Assembly: GCA_943330235.2 (NCBI GenBank)
Contig: CALQGY020000012.1
Location: forward strand, 1-53,357
Length of the DNA: 53,357 bases
Source: Candidatus Kuenenia stuttgartensis
Lineage (GTDB): Bacteria > Gemmatimonadota > Gemmatimonadetes > Gemmatimonadales > Gemmatimonadaceae
Reading direction: 5' to 3'
The position numbers were made by a program, and so were the translations under genes. Positions 25,999-33,161 of this stretch are shown here, in pieces. The notes under the pieces are model-generated. The model was not told the DNA's origin and made no database searches. It saw only the letters and a list, made by a program, of their open reading frames with translations. How positions within the stretch are numbered: position 1 is the stretch's first letter; each line of letters begins with the position of its first letter.

Positions 25999-27552
25999 AT
26001 GATCCGTCCGTCCGTCTCCATGCGTCTCCTTGCTTCGTGGGCGGCCGTCGCGCTCCTGTGCGCGCTGCCGTCTCGGATGCCCGCGCAGTCCACCGCACGA
26101 ACCATCTCGGCGCGCGGACCCGCGCCGACACACGGGGTGCGTCCGAAGCGACTGGTCATTCGCGGGGCGATGCTGCTGGAGGGCAATGGCACGCCGGCCG
26201 AAGGACCAAAGGACATCGTGATTGAGGGGAACGAGATCACGCAGATCGTGTCGCTGGATCCGGTGTCGTTGCGCGATGGCACGGCGCGACGTCCGCCGGC
26301 GGGCGACGCGGAGATTGACGGAACTGGCAAGTACGTGATGCCCGGCCTGATCAACATCCATGGACATGTGCAGGACGAACGCGCCGGCATCGCGCAGCCG
26401 CTGGACTACCAGTTCAAGCTGTGGCTGGGCATGGGCATCACCACCGTTCGCGATGTGTCCAGCGAAACGGCGAAGACCATTCAGTTGCGCGCGAAGAGTC
26501 TTGCCGGCGAGATCGCGGCACCGCGGTTGTACGTGTACGCGCGGTACGCCTACATGCCCATTCCGCGCAACGAGGCCGAAGCCCGTCAGCGTGTGCGCGA
26601 TCTCAAGCAGCAGGGCGCCGACGGAATCAAGCTCTTTGGGATGGACAAGGACGTCTACCTGCCGGTGCTTGATGAGGCGCGCAAGCTGGGCATGGGGACG
26701 GCCCATCACATGGCGGTCGACGAAACCAATGCATGGGACGCGGCCGCTGGTGGCTTGTCGAGTATCGAACACTGGTATGGTGTTCCCGACGCGGCGATCC
26801 TCGACGGCGCGCAGCACTTCCCCTCCAATTTCAATTATGCCGATGAGGGCATGCGCTTTCGCTGGGCCGGACGGCTCTGGCGCGAGGCGGATCCCGCGCG
26901 TCTGCAGGACGTGCTTAAGGCGATGGTGAAGGCCGGCGTCGCGTGGAATCCGACGCTTGAGATTTATGAAGCGAGCCGAGATTTGCAGCGCGCCGAATCG
27001 CAGCCGTGGTTTGCGGAATATCTCCACCCGACGCTCGATAAGTATTTCAAGCCGGACCCCTCCAATCACGGCTCCTATTTCGCGAATTGGAGCAGCACGG
27101 ATGAAGCCTTCTGGAAAGAGAATTATCGCATCTGGTTTCAGGCTGTCCGTGACTTTGAGAAATTGGGGGGCACCGTCGGCGTGGGTGAGGATGCCGGGTT
27201 CATTTATCAGGTGTACGGATTCGGACTCATTCGCGAGTTGGAGTTGCAACAGGAAGCGGGCTTCCAAACGCTTGCGGTGTTGCAGCACGCGACGGCGAAC
27301 AATGCGAAGATCCTGAAAGAAGGGTCTCGTCTCGGTCGTGTGCGTCCCGGATATCTCGCGGACGTGATCATCGTCAACGGCAATCCGCTCGAAGATCTGA
27401 AGGTGTTTTATCCGCCGCGCGCCGATGCCGCGGCGGGTCCGGGCGGTGGCGTCGCGTGGACGATCAAGGACGGCATTCCCTATGACGCACAGCGACTGCT
27501 TCGCGAGGCGCGCGAGATCGTCGCGCGTGCGAAGCGTCCGGCCTCGAATTGA
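25999..27552 (+). CDS. Exported amidohydrolase (imidazolonepropionase-like superfamily)
   Basis: Predicted secreted or periplasmic metal-dependent hydrolase of 517 residues. The first 30 residues form a signal peptide ending near PAQS. The amidohydrolase fold shows HGH at 121-123, a candidate carboxylated Lys in ADGIKLFG, further His in GTAHH and IEHWYG, and the Asp of GVGEDAG. The C-terminal ADVIIVNGNPLEDLKV strand is typical of the family. Substrates of such exported members are often peptides or modified amino acids, but none can be named here. The start of the next gene overlaps its stop as TTGA. Confidence 0.88.
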   Translation: MIRPSVSMRLLASWAAVALLCALPSRMPAQSTARTISARGPAPTHGVRPKRLVIRGAMLLEGNGTPAEGPKDIVIEGNEITQIVSLDPVSLRDGTARRPPAGDAEIDGTGKYVMPGLINIHGHVQDERAGIAQPLDYQFKLWLGMGITTVRDVSSETAKTIQLRAKSLAGEIAAPRLYVYARYAYMPIPRNEAEARQRVRDLKQQGADGIKLFGMDKDVYLPVLDEARKLGMGTAHHMAVDETNAWDAAAGGLSSIEHWYGVPDAAILDGAQHFPSNFNYADEGMRFRWAGRLWREADPARLQDVLKAMVKAGVAWNPTLEIYEASRDLQRAESQPWFAEYLHPTLDKYFKPDPSNHGSYFANWSSTDEAFWKENYRIWFQAVRDFEKLGGTVGVGEDAGFIYQVYGFGLIRELELQQEAGFQTLAVLQHATANNAKILKEGSRLGRVRPGYLADVIIVNGNPLEDLKVFYPPRADAAAGPGGGVAWTIKDGIPYDAQRLLREAREIVARAKRPASN

Positions 27553-28913
27553 GGGAGACATGCGCCTGGAGTCGTGATCTGACCGACATGGCGCGCTTTG
27601 CCGCGCCGATCGTCGCGATCAATGTTGGGCAGCAGGCGATGGGATTGGTGGACATGCTGATGGTCGGACGACTCGGCGGCAGTGCCATCGCGTCGGTGGC
27701 CCTTGGCAATTTCTATTTTTTCAACGTGAGCGTGTTCGGCATCGGCGTGCTGATGGCGCTGGATCCGATCGTTTCGCAGGCGCTCGGTGCCGGCGCTCAC
27801 GAGGATGCCGCCCGTGGCATGCAGCGTGGCTTGTTCATGGCGGTGCTCATCGCCCTGGCGGTCCTCGTCGTATTGATGCCGGGCGAGTGGATGCTGCGCG
27901 TCCTTCGACAGCCGGATGACGTTATTGGATCAACCGGCGTCTACATCCGGCATCGGGCGATAGGAGCCCTCCCGTTTTTCGTCTTCAACGCGATGCGGCA
28001 GTCGTTGCAGTCGCTACGTACGACGCGCCCCATCGTGCTGGCGGTGCTGCTCGCCAACGTGGTGAATGCGGTGGCGAATTGGGTGCTGATTGATGGGCAC
28101 CTCGGCGCGCCGGCCCTAGGCGTCGGTGGATCGGGGTACGCGACCGCCCTCGCCGTGTGGTCCATGTGCGGGATGGTCTGGCTGTTCTCTGCACCCGTGC
28201 TGCGGCCATACCTCCGCCCATGGCGGCCGGAGTCCACGGCGTGGGCGCCACTCCGACGCACGCTGCGTATCGGATTGCCCATTGGTACCCAGTTCTTTTT
28301 TGAGAGCTTCGCGTTCGGGCTGACGGCGCTCTTTATGGGCTGGATGGGCACGGCGTCGCTTGCCGGCCACGAAATCGCCCTCAACATGGCCGCGATGACC
28401 TTCATGGTACCACTTGGTATCTCAGGCGCCGCGGCGGCCGTGGTCGGGCGCGCGATCGGGCGCGGGGATATGCGCGCGGCCCGTCGGGATGCCCTCGCCG
28501 CGATCGTCTGCGGGGTCGGGTTCATGTGTCTCACCGCGGTGGTCTTTATCGTGGCGCCGGAGTGGCTGGCACGGCGCTACACGAGTGACCTGACGACGGT
28601 GCGCATCGCAGCCGCGCTGATTCCGTTGGCCGGGATGTTTCAGGTCTTTGATGGCCTGCAGGCGGTCACCAGTGGTGTCTTGCGCGGGACCGGAGACACA
28701 CGGATTCCGGCGATCCTGCACATGGTCGCGTTTTGGGGCGCAGGGGTGCCTCTGGGGGCCTACCTGGGCTTTCAGACGCCGCTGCGGGAGCGAGGCTTGT
28801 GGTTTGGCCTCGTGGCCGGCTTGGCCACCGCGGCGCTGCTGCAGTCGTGGCGCGTCGCGATTCGGCTGCGCAGCGACATCGCGCGCATCTCGGTCGAGCG
28901 GGAAGCCCGATAG
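27549..28913 (+). CDS. MATE family efflux transporter
   Basis: Twelve-helix multidrug and toxin extrusion family member, 454 residues, exporting substrates against a sodium or proton gradient. The first helix region FAAPIVAINVGQQAMGLVDMLMVGRLG and the repeat in the second half (RIGLPIGTQFFFESFAFGLTALFMGWMG) show the internal duplication. TTG 27549, overlapping the amidohydrolase stop, is chosen because the next ATG (27588) would remove residues before helix 1; this start is unusual. Coupling to an exported hydrolase suggests a shared job, which is inference. Confidence 0.9.
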   Translation: MRETCAWSRDLTDMARFAAPIVAINVGQQAMGLVDMLMVGRLGGSAIASVALGNFYFFNVSVFGIGVLMALDPIVSQALGAGAHEDAARGMQRGLFMAVLIALAVLVVLMPGEWMLRVLRQPDDVIGSTGVYIRHRAIGALPFFVFNAMRQSLQSLRTTRPIVLAVLLANVVNAVANWVLIDGHLGAPALGVGGSGYATALAVWSMCGMVWLFSAPVLRPYLRPWRPESTAWAPLRRTLRIGLPIGTQFFFESFAFGLTALFMGWMGTASLAGHEIALNMAAMTFMVPLGISGAAAAVVGRAIGRGDMRAARRDALAAIVCGVGFMCLTAVVFIVAPEWLARRYTSDLTTVRIAAALIPLAGMFQVFDGLQAVTSGVLRGTGDTRIPAILHMVAFWGAGVPLGAYLGFQTPLRERGLWFGLVAGLATAALLQSWRVAIRLRSDIARISVEREAR

Positions 28914-28939
28914 GCGAGACGCGCGCGGTGCGACGAAGG

Positions 28940-29392
28940 CTAGACGCGCTTCTCTTCGAGCAGCGCCATGAACTCGGCCGACGTGTTGATCTCGAGCAGG
29001 CGTCCGGGGACGTCACTCTCCTTGCTGAACTGCGCGATCTTGCCGAGCACCGGGAGGTACTGATTCGAGACCTCGAGCGGCGGCGCCACAATCAGAAAGA
29101 AAAAGTTGACGGGCTTGTCGTCGATGGCTTTAAAGTCGACGCCGGTCTTTTTACGACCGAAGGCGACGCGAAGCCGGTTCACGACAAGAGATCGGCAATG
29201 CGGTATCGCAATGCCACGGCCGATCCCGGTTGACCCGAGATTCTCACGCCGTTTGAGCATCTTGAATAGCATGCCTTCGGACTTTTCGTCCAGCTTGAGG
29301 AGCCCGATCAGCTCCTTCAGCACTTCGTCCTTGCTTGTGCCCTGAAGCTCAAGCTGGACGGCATCTTCGGAAAAGAACTCGCGCAGTTCCAT
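28940..29392 (-). CDS. ptsN: PTS fructose/nitrogen-type EIIA domain protein (PtsN-like)
   Basis: Stand-alone EIIA domain of 150 residues with the phosphorylatable His at about residue 65 in GIGRGIAIPHCR. No EIIB or EIIC domain is attached, so a regulatory PtsN-like role is more likely than sugar uptake. It converges on the MATE gene with 26 bases between stops and diverges from dus. ATG 29392 is chosen over an earlier in-frame start because a promoter ends eight bases before it, which would make the longer version impossible on that transcript. Confidence 0.88.
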   Translation of the reverse strand: MELREFFSEDAVQLELQGTSKDEVLKELIGLLKLDEKSEGMLFKMLKRRENLGSTGIGRGIAIPHCRSLVVNRLRVAFGRKKTGVDFKAIDDKPVNFFFLIVAPPLEVSNQYLPVLGKIAQFSKESDVPGRLLEINTSAEFMALLEEKRV

Positions 29393-29400
29393 AGCCCAGT

Positions 29401-29428
29401 ATGGTAACCATTCGCGCGCCACTGTCAA
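29401..29428 (-). promoter_or_regulatory. Candidate promoter for ptsN, near-leaderless
   Basis: On the minus strand TTGACA (29428-29423) and TACCAT (29406-29401) are 16 bases apart. The ptsN ATG follows the -10 box by eight bases, so transcription would start at or next to the first codon. Confidence 0.5.
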
Positions 29429-29437
29429 ACATCTGCG

Positions 29438-29466
29438 TTGCCCGTCTTAGACGCTCCGGCTAGCTT
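29438..29466 (+). promoter_or_regulatory. Candidate promoter for dus, leaderless
   Basis: TTGCCC (29438-29443) and TAGCTT (29461-29466) are 17 bases apart. The dus ATG begins seven bases after the -10 box, the distance at which transcription itself normally starts. It lies back to back with the ptsN promoter. Confidence 0.5.
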
Positions 29467-29473
29467 CACCGAC

Positions 29474-30526
29474 ATGGCCCGTAAGGTTTTTCCGTTTCCG
29501 ACGCCGCACGGGACGCCCGTGTACCTCGCGCCCATGGCGGGCGTGTCCGAGTCGCCGTTCCGTCGCTTGTGTCATCAGCACGGCGCCGATGTCGTCGTGA
29601 CCGAGTTTCTGTCGGCGGAGGGGATCCGTCGCGAGAATCCGGCGACCGTGAGCAAGTTGCGCTTCACGGAGTCCGAGCGACCGATCGGGGTCCAGATCTT
29701 CGGCGGGGAAGCGGCGGCGATGGCCGAGGCGGCTGCGCTCGTGACCGACCTGTTCGAGCCCGATTTCGTCGACATCAACTTCGGCTGTCCCGTTAAAAAG
29801 GTCGTGCGCCGCAACGGCGGTTCGGGGTGCCTGCGCGATCTTGATCTCGTGCAGTCCATCATCCGCGCGGTCTCGAAGGCCACCCATCTGCCGGTGACGT
29901 GCAAGATCCGCAGTGGCTGGAACGAGGAGATGCGTGATCCGGTCGGCATCGCCCTCCGGTGCCAGGATGCTGGAGCCCGCGTGCTTGCCTTGCATGCGCG
30001 TACCCGGACGCAGATGTACACGGGTAGCGCCAACTGGGATGAAATTGCGAAGGTCGCGGCGGCGTTGGATATCCCCGTGCTTGGGAACGGCGACATCAAG
30101 ACCGCCGAAGATGCCCGGCGGATGCATGAGCAGACGCAGTGCGATGGGATCATGATTGGGCGCGGCTCCTTCGGTCAGCCGTGGATCTTCCGGCAGACGC
30201 GTGCTCTCCTGGACGGCACGCCGTACCCCGAGACGCCAGGGGTGCAGGAGCGCTTCGCCGTGGCGCTGGCGCACGCGCGGATGGTGCAGGAGTACTTGCT
30301 CGATCCGCTCGGCGCAGCCCTCGAGTTCCGCAAGCACCTCGGCTGGTACGTGAAGGGTTTACCGAATTCGGCGGAACTTCGGAAGGTGCTGCATCAGGTG
30401 CGTGACTTCTCGGAGGTCGAGGGCATTTTCTCACGCTATCTCGACGACTACGAGTCGTTCCGCGCCCAGCAGATTGCGGCCGACGATCCGGACATCTCGG
30501 ATCTGACTTGCGGCACGGTCGAGTAA
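29474..30526 (+). CDS. dus: tRNA-dihydrouridine synthase
   Basis: FMN enzyme reducing uridines in tRNA D-loops, DusB-like in layout. APMAGVSESPFRRL opens the TIM barrel. The catalytic Cys is about residue 105 in DINFGCPVKKVVRRNGGSG, and the LHARTRTQMYTGSANWDEI and IMIGRGSFGQPWIF blocks bind FMN and phosphate. The protein is 350 residues. ATG 29474 is supported by the promoter just before it; an in-frame TTG at 29438 would overlap the -35 box. It is probably monocistronic, followed by the tmRNA gene. Confidence 0.94.
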   Translation: MARKVFPFPTPHGTPVYLAPMAGVSESPFRRLCHQHGADVVVTEFLSAEGIRRENPATVSKLRFTESERPIGVQIFGGEAAAMAEAAALVTDLFEPDFVDINFGCPVKKVVRRNGGSGCLRDLDLVQSIIRAVSKATHLPVTCKIRSGWNEEMRDPVGIALRCQDAGARVLALHARTRTQMYTGSANWDEIAKVAAALDIPVLGNGDIKTAEDARRMHEQTQCDGIMIGRGSFGQPWIFRQTRALLDGTPYPETPGVQERFAVALAHARMVQEYLLDPLGAALEFRKHLGWYVKGLPNSAELRKVLHQVRDFSEVEGIFSRYLDDYESFRAQQIAADDPDISDLTCGTVE

Positions 30527-30609
30527 TTCCCGCAGACCGCGGCCTACCTCCGGAACCGGGGGCGCCGTCGCGGGGTAGGGAGCGGGGCAGGGCTTGTCGG
30601 CGCGACGGT

Positions 30610-30639
30610 CTGCCGTTTGGTGGCGTTCGGCATTAGGTT
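30610..30639 (+). promoter_or_regulatory. Weak candidate promoter for ssrA
   Basis: CTGCCG (30610-30615) and TAGGTT (30634-30639) are 18 bases apart, which would start a short precursor about 18 bases before the mature tmRNA 5' end. Only the -10 box resembles others in this window. The 137 bases between dus and ssrA otherwise hold only GC-rich sequence with a loose CCTACC/GGTAGG inverted repeat. Confidence 0.3.
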
Positions 30640-30663
30640 GCTGGTGTTGGTCCGCTGTTGTCA

Positions 30664-31019
30664 GGGGGTGTCCTGGCTTCGACGGGGTTGGTGAAGCTTT
30701 GGCAGCGTGCCCAGGTCCTCGAGCACCTGGTTAATCACTCGGGAAAATCACAATCGCCAACAACAACCTGGCGCTCGCCGCGTAATCTTCGGATTACCCG
30801 GCAGTGCTCACGAGGCAGCCCGCCCGGGGCGGCACGTGGGTATCGAAAATCTGGGCTAGTCTTGCGGCGCGTCTGCCGTCGTCGGGCGAAACAACAGTAG
30901 ACTTGTTTGTCCATGGGCTTCCTGTTGGCCAGTGGACGGAGACCTCAATCAACAGGATACGCACGTAGACGCTGAGGTCGATCTAGTCTCGGACAGGGGT
31001 TCGATTCCCCTCACCTCCA
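30664..31019 (+). ncRNA. ssrA: Transfer-messenger RNA (tmRNA)
   Basis: Rescues stalled ribosomes and tags the unfinished protein for proteolysis. The 5' end GGGGGTG (30664-30670) pairs with CACCTCC (31012-31018) as a 7-bp acceptor stem, and the T-arm AGGGG TTCGATT CCCCT precedes it. The conserved 5' domain CTGGCTTCGACGGGG follows the 5' strand. The tag reading frame is GCC AAC AAC AAC CTG GCG CTC GCC GCG TAA at 30756-30785, giving ANNNLALAA. The discriminator A is at 31019 and the CCA end is not encoded. One-piece (not permuted) form, about 356 nt. Confidence 0.96.
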
Positions 31020-31038
31020 CTTGATTGTCCGCCAAACA

Positions 31039-31070
31039 ACAAAGCCCCGCCGAATTCGGCGGGGCTTTGT
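31039..31070. terminator. Strong palindromic terminator after ssrA, usable from both strands
   Basis: A perfect 14-bp stem (31039-31052 with 31057-31070) closes an AATT loop. The plus side ends GCTTTGTGG. Read from the minus strand it ends GCTTTGTTGTTTGG, which is more T-rich, so it should also stop the long minus-strand transcription unit that ends at 31097. Confidence 0.85.
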
Positions 31071-31096
31071 GGTTCCGGTGTGATCCGGTTTCGTGC

Positions 31097-31663
31097 CTAC
31101 TGATCGCAGACCGGTTTCCCTTCAGCCGTAGCGACCGAGGCACTCGCGCGGGTTCTCGGAATGATCGGCAGTGTGTTGCGATCGCCGACGAAAATGACGC
31201 AGCTCTTGCCTGGCGCCCCGGGATGCGATGCCAGCGCCGTCCACCCGCGCTTTCCCGCGTAGATCACCTGCACGTCGATGGAGTCGAAGAGCGAATCGGC
31301 ACGGGTCTTCTGTCGTGCGATCGTGAACGCGCTCTTGCTGTACGTGGCATGATCGGCGTACCACGATTCTTCGTCCGCGACGAGCGCCTTCAGTCGACGG
31401 GCCGTCTGCGACAACGCGTCGGCATCCGCATCGCGCTTCGGGAGCCGGGGCACGCGGAGCTTCGGGATCGAGAGGTGGGGCATCTTCATGGACGGCAGCC
31501 ACGCGGCCGATGGCATGGCGACTGCCACGGCGGCGACGCGCCCTGTGGTCGCCGTGGGCGCTCGGCTCGGCGACGCGGCGGATGTGATCATGGAAAGGAC
31601 CGCGATCGACAGTGCGATCATGCTCGCCTCGGAATCGGGCGCCGTGGGCGGCGGCGACCTCAT
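31097..31663 (-). CDS. Hypothetical exported protein
   Basis: Family not recognised. The 188-residue product has a hydrophobic stretch near the N-terminus (MIALSIAVLSMITSAA), then a Pro/Lys/Arg-rich linker, then a compact domain of about 110 residues beginning near LKALVADEESWYADHATYS and ending with a conserved-looking CVIFVGD strand and a terminal Cys. The WYADHATYS element recalls the short secreted or pilin-like proteins that carry a W/YYADHxxY pattern. ATG 31621 (residue 15) is an alternative start with GAGG five bases upstream. It is the last gene of the minus-strand run. Confidence 0.6.
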   Translation of the reverse strand: MRSPPPTAPDSEASMIALSIAVLSMITSAASPSRAPTATTGRVAAVAVAMPSAAWLPSMKMPHLSIPKLRVPRLPKRDADADALSQTARRLKALVADEESWYADHATYSKSAFTIARQKTRADSLFDSIDVQVIYAGKRGWTALASHPGAPGKSCVIFVGDRNTLPIIPRTRASASVATAEGKPVCDQ

Positions 31664-31814
31664 GTCGCCCCCGCTTCATGCGCATCCGAGAGGGCGACGA
31701 AGCGCTGGTCGCGCTGTCACGGCCGATGTCGCACATTCTGACGGTTCATGCTCAGCGTGTGACGAGAGGGGCAGGGAGGGCCCCCCGTCCCGCCGTCGGT
31801 GCGATGATGCCGCC

Positions 31815-33161
31815 TCAGCTCCGCCGCGGACCGACGGGCTCCGTTGACCGCCACGACGGGGAAAGTTGCTTGAGCAGGCGCGCCTTGAACCGATGGTAAT
31901 CCACCGTGATGGTGTGACGCGGGGTGTCGATCTGCGGGTAGTCCGGATGCGCCAGTTCGTGCGCGATGAGCGCGTCGAGATCGCCGGGCGGCGACCACGC
32001 CCCGCTCCACCGGCGGGCGAGCACCTTGGCCTGGAGCTCCGCCGCTGGCCAAATACAGCCAAGGGGTTGGAACAGGCCAAGAAAGGCCAGAGTGGGGAAC
32101 CGGGCGGGCAGCATGCGCAGGTACAGCGGCACTGGGCCACGCGCGAAGTCGATTAGATCGGTCCGGAAAAACGGATGAGCGATCCAGTATCCCGTACAGG
32201 CGACGATGACATCGTACTCGCCGGACGAGCCATCGGTGAAATGGACGACACGCCCTTCGGTGCGGGCTATATCGGGACGGGGGCCGATATGTCCATGACG
32301 AATGGCATAGAGCAGCTCCGAGTTGACCGTCGGATGCGTCGCGCCGAACCGATGATCCGGCTCGGGGAGTCCGTATCGCGGATTGGATCCCTGCACGACG
32401 CGCAGCATGAGCTCACGCGCACGCGCGAGGAGGGCGCGTGGCAGCCACTGCGCACGGGTACCGACGATATCCGACGGCTGCCCGAAGACGAACTTGGGCA
32501 CGATCCAGTAGCCGCGGCGCCAGGAGATGTCCGTGATCGCCGACACGCGCGCGGTCTCCACGGCCACGTCGCACGCCGAGTTGCCGCCGCCGATGACCAG
32601 CACGCGCTGTCCCGCGAAGGGCGCTGCGCGCTTGTAGTCATGCGAGTGCATCCACGTACCGGTGAACGTGCCGGGATACTCCGGCATGCGGGGGCGCCAG
32701 TGATGGCCGTTGGCTACCACGAGCGCGTCGACCGACAGCGTTTCACGGACACCGTGCTGCTCAATGGTCAGCTCCCAGCTATCGTCCGCCACGGGCTCGG
32801 CGCTGAGCACCTCCGTTCCGAACCGCACGTACGGCTCGACGCCGAAATGGCGCGCGTACGCCTGAAAATAGTGCGCCAGTTGCTGATGCGATGGATAGTC
32901 CGGATAGTCCGCCGGCATCGGAAAATCATGGTACTCCGAGAGCGTCTTCGAACTGATGATGTGCGTCGTCTCGAAGACGCTCGAGTGCGATGAGTCCGGT
33001 CGATAGAGCCAGTTACCACCGACGGCGTCGTTGCGGTCAAGGCAGACGATGTCGCGAAACCCTTGGTCGAGCAAATTCTTGACGGCGGTAATCCCCGAGG
33101 GGCCGGCACCAATGACCGCGATGCGCTGAGGGCGTCGCGTGGCGCCGGCCGTGTGGCTCAC
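31815..33161 (-). CDS. Flavin-containing monooxygenase-like oxidoreductase
   Basis: FAD- and NADPH-dependent class B type monooxygenase, 448 residues. The FAD loop GAGPSG is at 18-23, the FMO fingerprint FTGTWMHSHDY is present, then the NADPH loop VIGGGNSACD and the VACTGYW motif. Members oxidise nucleophilic N or S atoms or perform Baeyer-Villiger reactions; the substrate is not predictable. GTG 33161 overlaps the ppdK stop as GTGA, so it is translationally coupled to pyruvate phosphate dikinase. Longer in-frame starts would lie inside ppdK. Confidence 0.9.
   Translation of the reverse strand: MSHTAGATRRPQRIAVIGAGPSGITAVKNLLDQGFRDIVCLDRNDAVGGNWLYRPDSSHSSVFETTHIISSKTLSEYHDFPMPADYPDYPSHQQLAHYFQAYARHFGVEPYVRFGTEVLSAEPVADDSWELTIEQHGVRETLSVDALVVANGHHWRPRMPEYPGTFTGTWMHSHDYKRAAPFAGQRVLVIGGGNSACDVAVETARVSAITDISWRRGYWIVPKFVFGQPSDIVGTRAQWLPRALLARARELMLRVVQGSNPRYGLPEPDHRFGATHPTVNSELLYAIRHGHIGPRPDIARTEGRVVHFTDGSSGEYDVIVACTGYWIAHPFFRTDLIDFARGPVPLYLRMLPARFPTLAFLGLFQPLGCIWPAAELQAKVLARRWSGAWSPPGDLDALIAHELAHPDYPQIDTPRHTITVDYHRFKARLLKQLSPSWRSTEPVGPRRS

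Noticed and set aside
30658..30900. 80-residue open frame inside the tmRNA gene
   Set aside because: The region is explained by tmRNA structure and the tag frame.
31664..31814. Possible gene or terminator in the 151-base gap before the last minus-strand gene
   Set aside because: No stable hairpin with T-run, no promoter boxes and no convincing reading frame.
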